A stretch of 64,000 nucleotides of DNA, taken from Gelatoporia subvermispora B (taxonomy: Eukaryota > Basidiomycota > Agaricomycetes > Polyporales > Gelatoporiaceae). Below the pieces are notes generated by a model. The model had not been told where the DNA came from and did not search any database. It saw nothing but the letters and a program-made list of their open reading frames with translations. Below, piece after piece: positions 59,472 to 64,000 of the stretch (its first letter is position 1; every line of letters begins with the position of its first letter). The stretch is taken from NCBI GenBank assembly GCA_000320605.2, contig KB445821.1, forward strand, positions 1 to 64,000, in the 5' to 3' direction. A program made the translations under genes and the position numbers.

Positions 59472-60950
59472 TACGCGCGCTAGGACTGCTGCTCACTGCA
59501 CGCTCACTGCCTCAAATCATGAAACATACTCTGTGTCCCGCAGAAGGTGTCGTTGGGTAAAGATAACGTTGCGTCAGAGTACGCTATAGTGTGGTCTCGT
59601 GTACCACGACACCCAAGTTCGCTTGGACCGCACAAAACTCAAACCCGATTGTGCATCCTAATGCAGTGTGCAGAACGAGGGCTTGATTAATAATTAGGCC
59701 GCGTCATCGCCAGTAGCCCACACATGTGGCATGTCGATGATCGATATGTCAGGGGTTCCGGGACGCCGAAGGGTTGCATATAGATAGTGCAGTGGGTATT
59801 CTGTTGCAGAATGTGAGTACGCTAGCATCCACCTCAGACGACCATCTCACATGGCAACACCTCCACCTGAGCGCCCGACACGAAAGATTGTGGCGAAAAT
59901 CCTGGCCCCGCTGTCACTCTGTCTCGCACTTCGACGTACGGCTGCTATCTCGTCGCGGGGGAGGGCGAACATTCCCTGTTAACGCAACATACTGCGCACC
60001 TCTACCAAGATGCACACTCACGATTCCGAAGCCATCTTCAAGAGTTCTCATCGTCTGCTGTCCGCGCATCATAAGAATCTCGATGATCATAGGCGTGCCA
60101 ACCAACTCTCACGATCGAGGTTGTGTCAGCAGTGGTGGTGTTTGACTGAAAGTCAGCTATTGCGAGCTCCTTTACGGCAAAATAGCCACTCACTGAGAGC
60201 CTGATCGTCTCTGTCTCGCATATCAGGCGTATGTCTTGAACGAGCCCTACGAGCGGACCGCCGTAATCTGCGCACACATAGAAACGCTGGCAAGCGGGAA
60301 ACGAGCGGGAAATCAGATTGTAGTACCCGGTGGACCCTTCGCCGGGCGTTGAGAGGTCATTCACGGAGACAACCGCGTCATGGGTATGGGGCCATGTTCA
60401 CGCCGAGAGGCCTTGAATAAAGATGGGAAGCGCTTGTAGATGGTAGCTAGCAGGCTCATCGGAAGCTTGCTGGAACCGACATATTCGGGCTCGTGCCATG
60501 CCGGAAGAGCGGTATCACAGGCGAAGTTTCAATCGTTGTACGTGTGTCTCCGTCGTGCTTGCTCAGAAGTACCCTCGAACTGTGATAGGTCCCAAACAGT
60601 ACTCTCACTTGCGGACCAACGGGTCTCTGGGCTCTGCCTCAGACGACTCTCCCCTCCTGACCCTGTCTGCAATGCTTGCCGCAGACACCCGTAACTATCG
60701 TAGTGGTGCATATGCGCGTGAGATTGGAGCGCTCGAATTTGTCCACGTCGATGAAGGAGAGCTGTCGTGTTATATGAACACTTGAGGACGACGCGACTGG
60801 CCAGAGCAGAGAGGTCCTCGCCGAACAGTTCCAACATGACCAGCGGCTCGCGGTCACCCCGACCGGGCCTGTGACGCCGGCGATCACGGACGTCGCCGTG
60901 TCCGACATGCGAGCGAACTTGTAGACCCACTCAACGCTTTACTCGATCTT

Positions 60951-61630
60951 CAGCCAGCTCGTCGCCTCTGACTTACGAATGACAACTACCAGGACCTAGC
61001 TTCGATTGTCTCAATCCAGTCTTTGATCCCGATTCCCGAAGACCCTCTGAGTACAGAGCTAGTCAGATGAGGTGAACGGTGGCGATTCTCCGAAAGTCAA
61101 ACCCCAAGCGATCTTCCTGAATACTCGGATGCGACGGCACATATGAGCTCGCACGACGTTTCTCACTCAAGGATGGTCGATGGGCCATCTTGCCCCTAGA
61201 TCGCTCTCCTGGAGACCGCATGAGCAAGGTCTTCATACTCCAGCGCCCCGTGCGCCTAGAACATGCGGATGTCAACAGGTAGCTACATCATATTGTCCTA
61301 CGTTCCAGCCATCTCTTCACACCCTCAGTTTGGAATAGAACAGGTGGAGCAGAATCGGTACTGCAGGATGACAACCCTCCTTCGACCCGATTCCGGCATT
61401 CAACTGACCTGAGTCTCGGGTCTGACGGCCTTGCCCGAGACCGCGGTCTTCACTGGACTTGTCGACCCATCGCTTCGACTAGGCGTCGATGAATGCGGTC
61501 GTAATGGCTCGCATACAGCAGCTACACGTGCTGCACTGATCTTGCATTTTCCACACATTCGCTTCGGGCTCCAGTACTTCTCAGGCACTAAGGGTCTAGA
61601 CTTGGTTTGACTTCTTCTTGGACGGCCTGA
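60951..61630. other. Region upstream of the P450 fragment
   Basis: The 5' exons of the P450 should lie here, but no membrane anchor, proline-rich hinge or I-helix precursor could be read. Either they were lost or they have decayed. Confidence 0.45.
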
Positions 61631-62500
61631 GACAAGCTCATGCGACAGTATGGCGTCGAACGCGCAAGAGAACGACTGCAACGAGGTTCGCTCATGAAAG
61701 ATCTCCACCAATACTTGGTGAGTGTTATATTCTTACATACTTCTCTCACTCATGAGAGCGGCTTAGAACGACGAGGGCGGTGCAGAGGGAAAAGGCCGAC
61801 CGCTGTCTCATGTTATCAGCGACGGTGCTCTCACTATTGTGGCAGGAGGGGATACTACCTCCAACGTCCTCTCCAGTATATGCTACTTCCTGCTCAACAA
61901 TCCAGCTGTGTGCAAAAGTCTTCAAACAGAGGTCGATAAGTATTATCCGCCTGGAGAGGTTGCAGTGGAGACGAAACACCATCAGAATATGCCGATTCTG
62001 GATGCCGTGATGTACGTCTCACAGTTTCGACGCAGGCCGCGTATTAATCGTGTCTTATCTCCCCAGAAATGAATCGCTGCGACTTCTTCCTGTGCTGCCT
62101 GAGGGCACCTCACGCGTATCGCCCCCGGGAGGAAGGTCCGTTGGGACTCAGTAAGCATTATCTCATGCACGGATCCCGGATTTGCGTTTAGATGACAACC
62201 ACAACCCATCAGCCACATTCCGGAGGGTACAAAAACTATGATTCATACTTATCCTGTATGCTTATCCTGTGAATCGCGACCCACGCAACTTTTCTCCCCT
62301 GTATGACGTCCTTCTGACGGGAGCGGTGGTTGATTGCGTCCGGGGACTTGACTACTAGGGAAGCAGGGATTGACGAGCGTGAGTTTGTACACAACTCGAG
62401 TGCTTTCATCCCATTTCCCTTTGGTCCAGCCAATTGTGTGGACAAGAACCCCGCCCTCCAAGAGATGCGCATGGCGATTTGTCCCATTTCCACCGCTTAG
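61631..62500 (+). pseudogene. Cytochrome P450, 3' half, disrupted
   Basis: The readable part begins DKLMRQYGVERARERLQRG and continues across a normal intron (donor at 61718) to the I-helix AGGDTTS. It then has LLNNPAVCKSLQTEVDKYYPPGE and, after a second intron, NESLRLLPVLPEGTSR, the K-helix ExxR. After this the frame breaks: a 10-base direct repeat (62248-62257 and 62261-62270) shifts frame inside HTYPVNRDPRNF, and the FWPERW region contains a TGA and another shift. The heme loop FPFGPANCVDKN keeps the cysteine (62435-62437), but the usual Gly after CV is Asp (62441-62443). The stop at 62498 comes early. Earlier exons were not found. Confidence 0.85.
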
Positions 62501-64000
62501 ATCTGCGCTTTGACTCTGTGTCATAGGAGGCCCATTTTCTTCACTACATTATTCTCAAAAGTGCCCCACTTGCCGTGGAAGTCAAGGTCCGTGGTGGCAG
62601 TCAATTGACGGCCGAGCATGTAGTTTACATTCATATAGTTTGCGTGCTCGATGGCGACATGTTGTTCTACCCGTGGCAGAAAAACGTTGGCCTATATGAA
62701 CATCCCTGGTACGGTAGGCATACGTTCCATTGTAGTCCTCGAATTCAGTACAGACACACTGTTGAATTTCTGTGTTCCGTCTGCGCTCATGACCCCGTTG
62801 AACGTGTCCCGAACGTGCTCCACTGGCCCGCACGCGTTTGGTGAAGGACCACGCGTCTAAAAGGCAAGAGGATGTTCTCTGCAACGCGATCCCAGTGTGC
62901 GGTGGAGAACTAGCCCGAAGTGAGGAAGGTTCAGAGGTAATGACTAATTTCAAATTTGGCGACCGTCGCTCGACATGCTTCTCGAAAGGAGATGGAGCTT
63001 TCTTGTCCTGCCTCTAAGGGCCCCCTGTGAGCTTGCTCAAACCGGCCTCACACCCCACGTCGGTCATGAGTAGAACTGATTTATTGCAGACGTCCGCAGT
63101 GTTTAGAAATAGGTGTTGGGCGGTAGATATAACACGCGCTGTGGTGGGAGCAAGGAAGCTGTTTATCAGTGCTGCATGGAGCGCCGGAGAACTCGAGAGA
63201 GCCGCACGTCTGGTGCACCTCGGCCTAACATTCAACACAAGCCTCGCAGCCGCGGTCAACTTGAGCTAGACTTCTCGGCCAGAGATTACGGGGTTTCTTT
63301 GACCATTGAGTAGAGCAAACGTCACCGGCGCTCAGTCCGCCGTCTACCAGTGCGTCTCCTTTGCGCCCTCCGAAACTTCACATTGGTACAACCACGTGAC
63401 GAAGGACGCGAAGTTCTGTTGCCAAATTGTGCTCGTAATATTGTACTCATTTCGTTCGCACATGAGGTCCTGCGGAGTATATTGTCATTATGCCGGCAGT
63501 ACGAGCTGTAGTTTCCGGTTGACGAGAAGATACAATTCGGAAGCACGTTCTTGGATTTGGTTTTTCCAGTGTCCTCAAACGAGCAAAGCAATAATATATA
63601 ATCATCCTCAAAACATCATCATAGGGTATATACAACGGAACAAGCTGAGAACATATCGAACGCTACTTAACGCCAATCAATGTACAGGCAGCCTTGCTCT
63701 GACTTCATCGTCATTGTTGCATTGTCGGAGTCACTTAGCATGACCGAGTGAGCGGCTTAAACGCTTGAATGTGAGGCATGTAGTTCAAGAGAATCCTAAC
63801 AAGTTGTATGAGTCAATCAGCATGGGCAATGACGCCATGGGAGTTGGTATACCTCTTGCAACTTTGTTTCCCTCAGACTGATCTTTCCTAGCGACCCAGG
63901 TGTCCCCACTGTGATCTAGAATAACCTGAGGGTCAGCGTGCAACCCTACGCAAGAGATAGTGTGACTGACAGTATCACTGTGGTCATGCAGTACGGTTGA
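62501..64000. other. No gene recognised to the window end
   Basis: Short frames on both strands (for example 62582-62953 minus, 63306-63743 plus) without family resemblance. Confidence 0.4.

Larger units (their letters stand above)
53125..60950 (+). repeat. Segmental duplication, copy 2
   Basis: Direct repeat of 29510-36830 in the same order and orientation. It retains about 1.75 kb (56650-58412) that copy 1 lacks, which contains the body of a minus-strand DUF6534-type gene. At about 54383 it has lost the equivalent of copy 1 bases 31362-32028. Confidence 0.9.

Noticed and set aside
1..64000. CRISPR arrays, tRNA or rRNA genes
   Set aside because: No regularly spaced repeats and no cloverleaf or rRNA-like stretch were noticed by eye; the genome is eukaryotic. 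A tRNA scan would settle the tRNA point.

Overview
The window looks like an Agaricomycete (mushroom-forming basidiomycete, perhaps a polypore) nuclear genome segment. Genes are broken by many short introns of about 40-65 bases with GT..AG ends. The protein families are typical of that class: a Helitron replicase-helicase, an UbiA-family membrane enzyme, MFS pumps, a CYP fragment, and DUF6534-type multi-pass membrane proteins. Identity is by eye from translated motifs; no database search was possible, and the species is an inference.

Left part (1-8.4 kb): a large Helitron lies on the minus strand. Its replicase-helicase has an N-terminal cysteine-bearing region, a Rep domain with HxH and YxxxY motifs, and a PIF1-like helicase. 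A 0.2-kb divergent promoter separates it from a plus-strand gene for a protein with basic clusters and a C-terminal membrane anchor. A 647-bp element with perfect 24-bp inverted ends and TA flanks sits at the helicase 3' end.

Middle-left (9-27 kb) is the gene-rich part. It holds an APH-type kinase, two paralogous small proteins of a DUF6914-like type, a dead SDR reductase and its intact paralogue, a 511-aa DHA1 MFS transporter, a 311-aa UbiA-family protein, an RRG7-like mitochondrial protein with an added AT-hook tail, and an alpha/beta-hydrolase. The UbiA enzyme, MFS pump, reductase and hydrolase could belong to a small secondary-metabolite locus, but only proximity supports this.

Middle-right and right (28-61 kb) is repeat-rich and decaying. 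A 7.3-7.8 kb direct segmental duplication (about 29.5-36.8 and 53.1-60.95 kb) carries two opposed DUF6534-type membrane-protein genes. Each copy has lost a different part: copy 1 lost most of the minus-strand gene (about 1.75 kb), and copy 2 lost about 0.66 kb of the plus-strand gene. A further DUF6534-type gene, fairly intact, lies at 48-50.2 kb. Between the copies are a second alpha/beta-hydrolase, a DHA2 MFS transporter, and several inverted-repeat (MITE-like) elements at 45.2-46.4 and 51.3-51.7 kb. The window ends with a broken cytochrome P450 gene (61.6-62.5 kb) and about 1.5 kb with no recognisable gene.

Splice junctions were placed by reading frame continuity and consensus sites. Those given to the base for the SDR, DHA1 MFS, UbiA and Helitron-adjacent genes close into full reading frames; the others are approximate. 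No tRNA, rRNA or CRISPR was seen.
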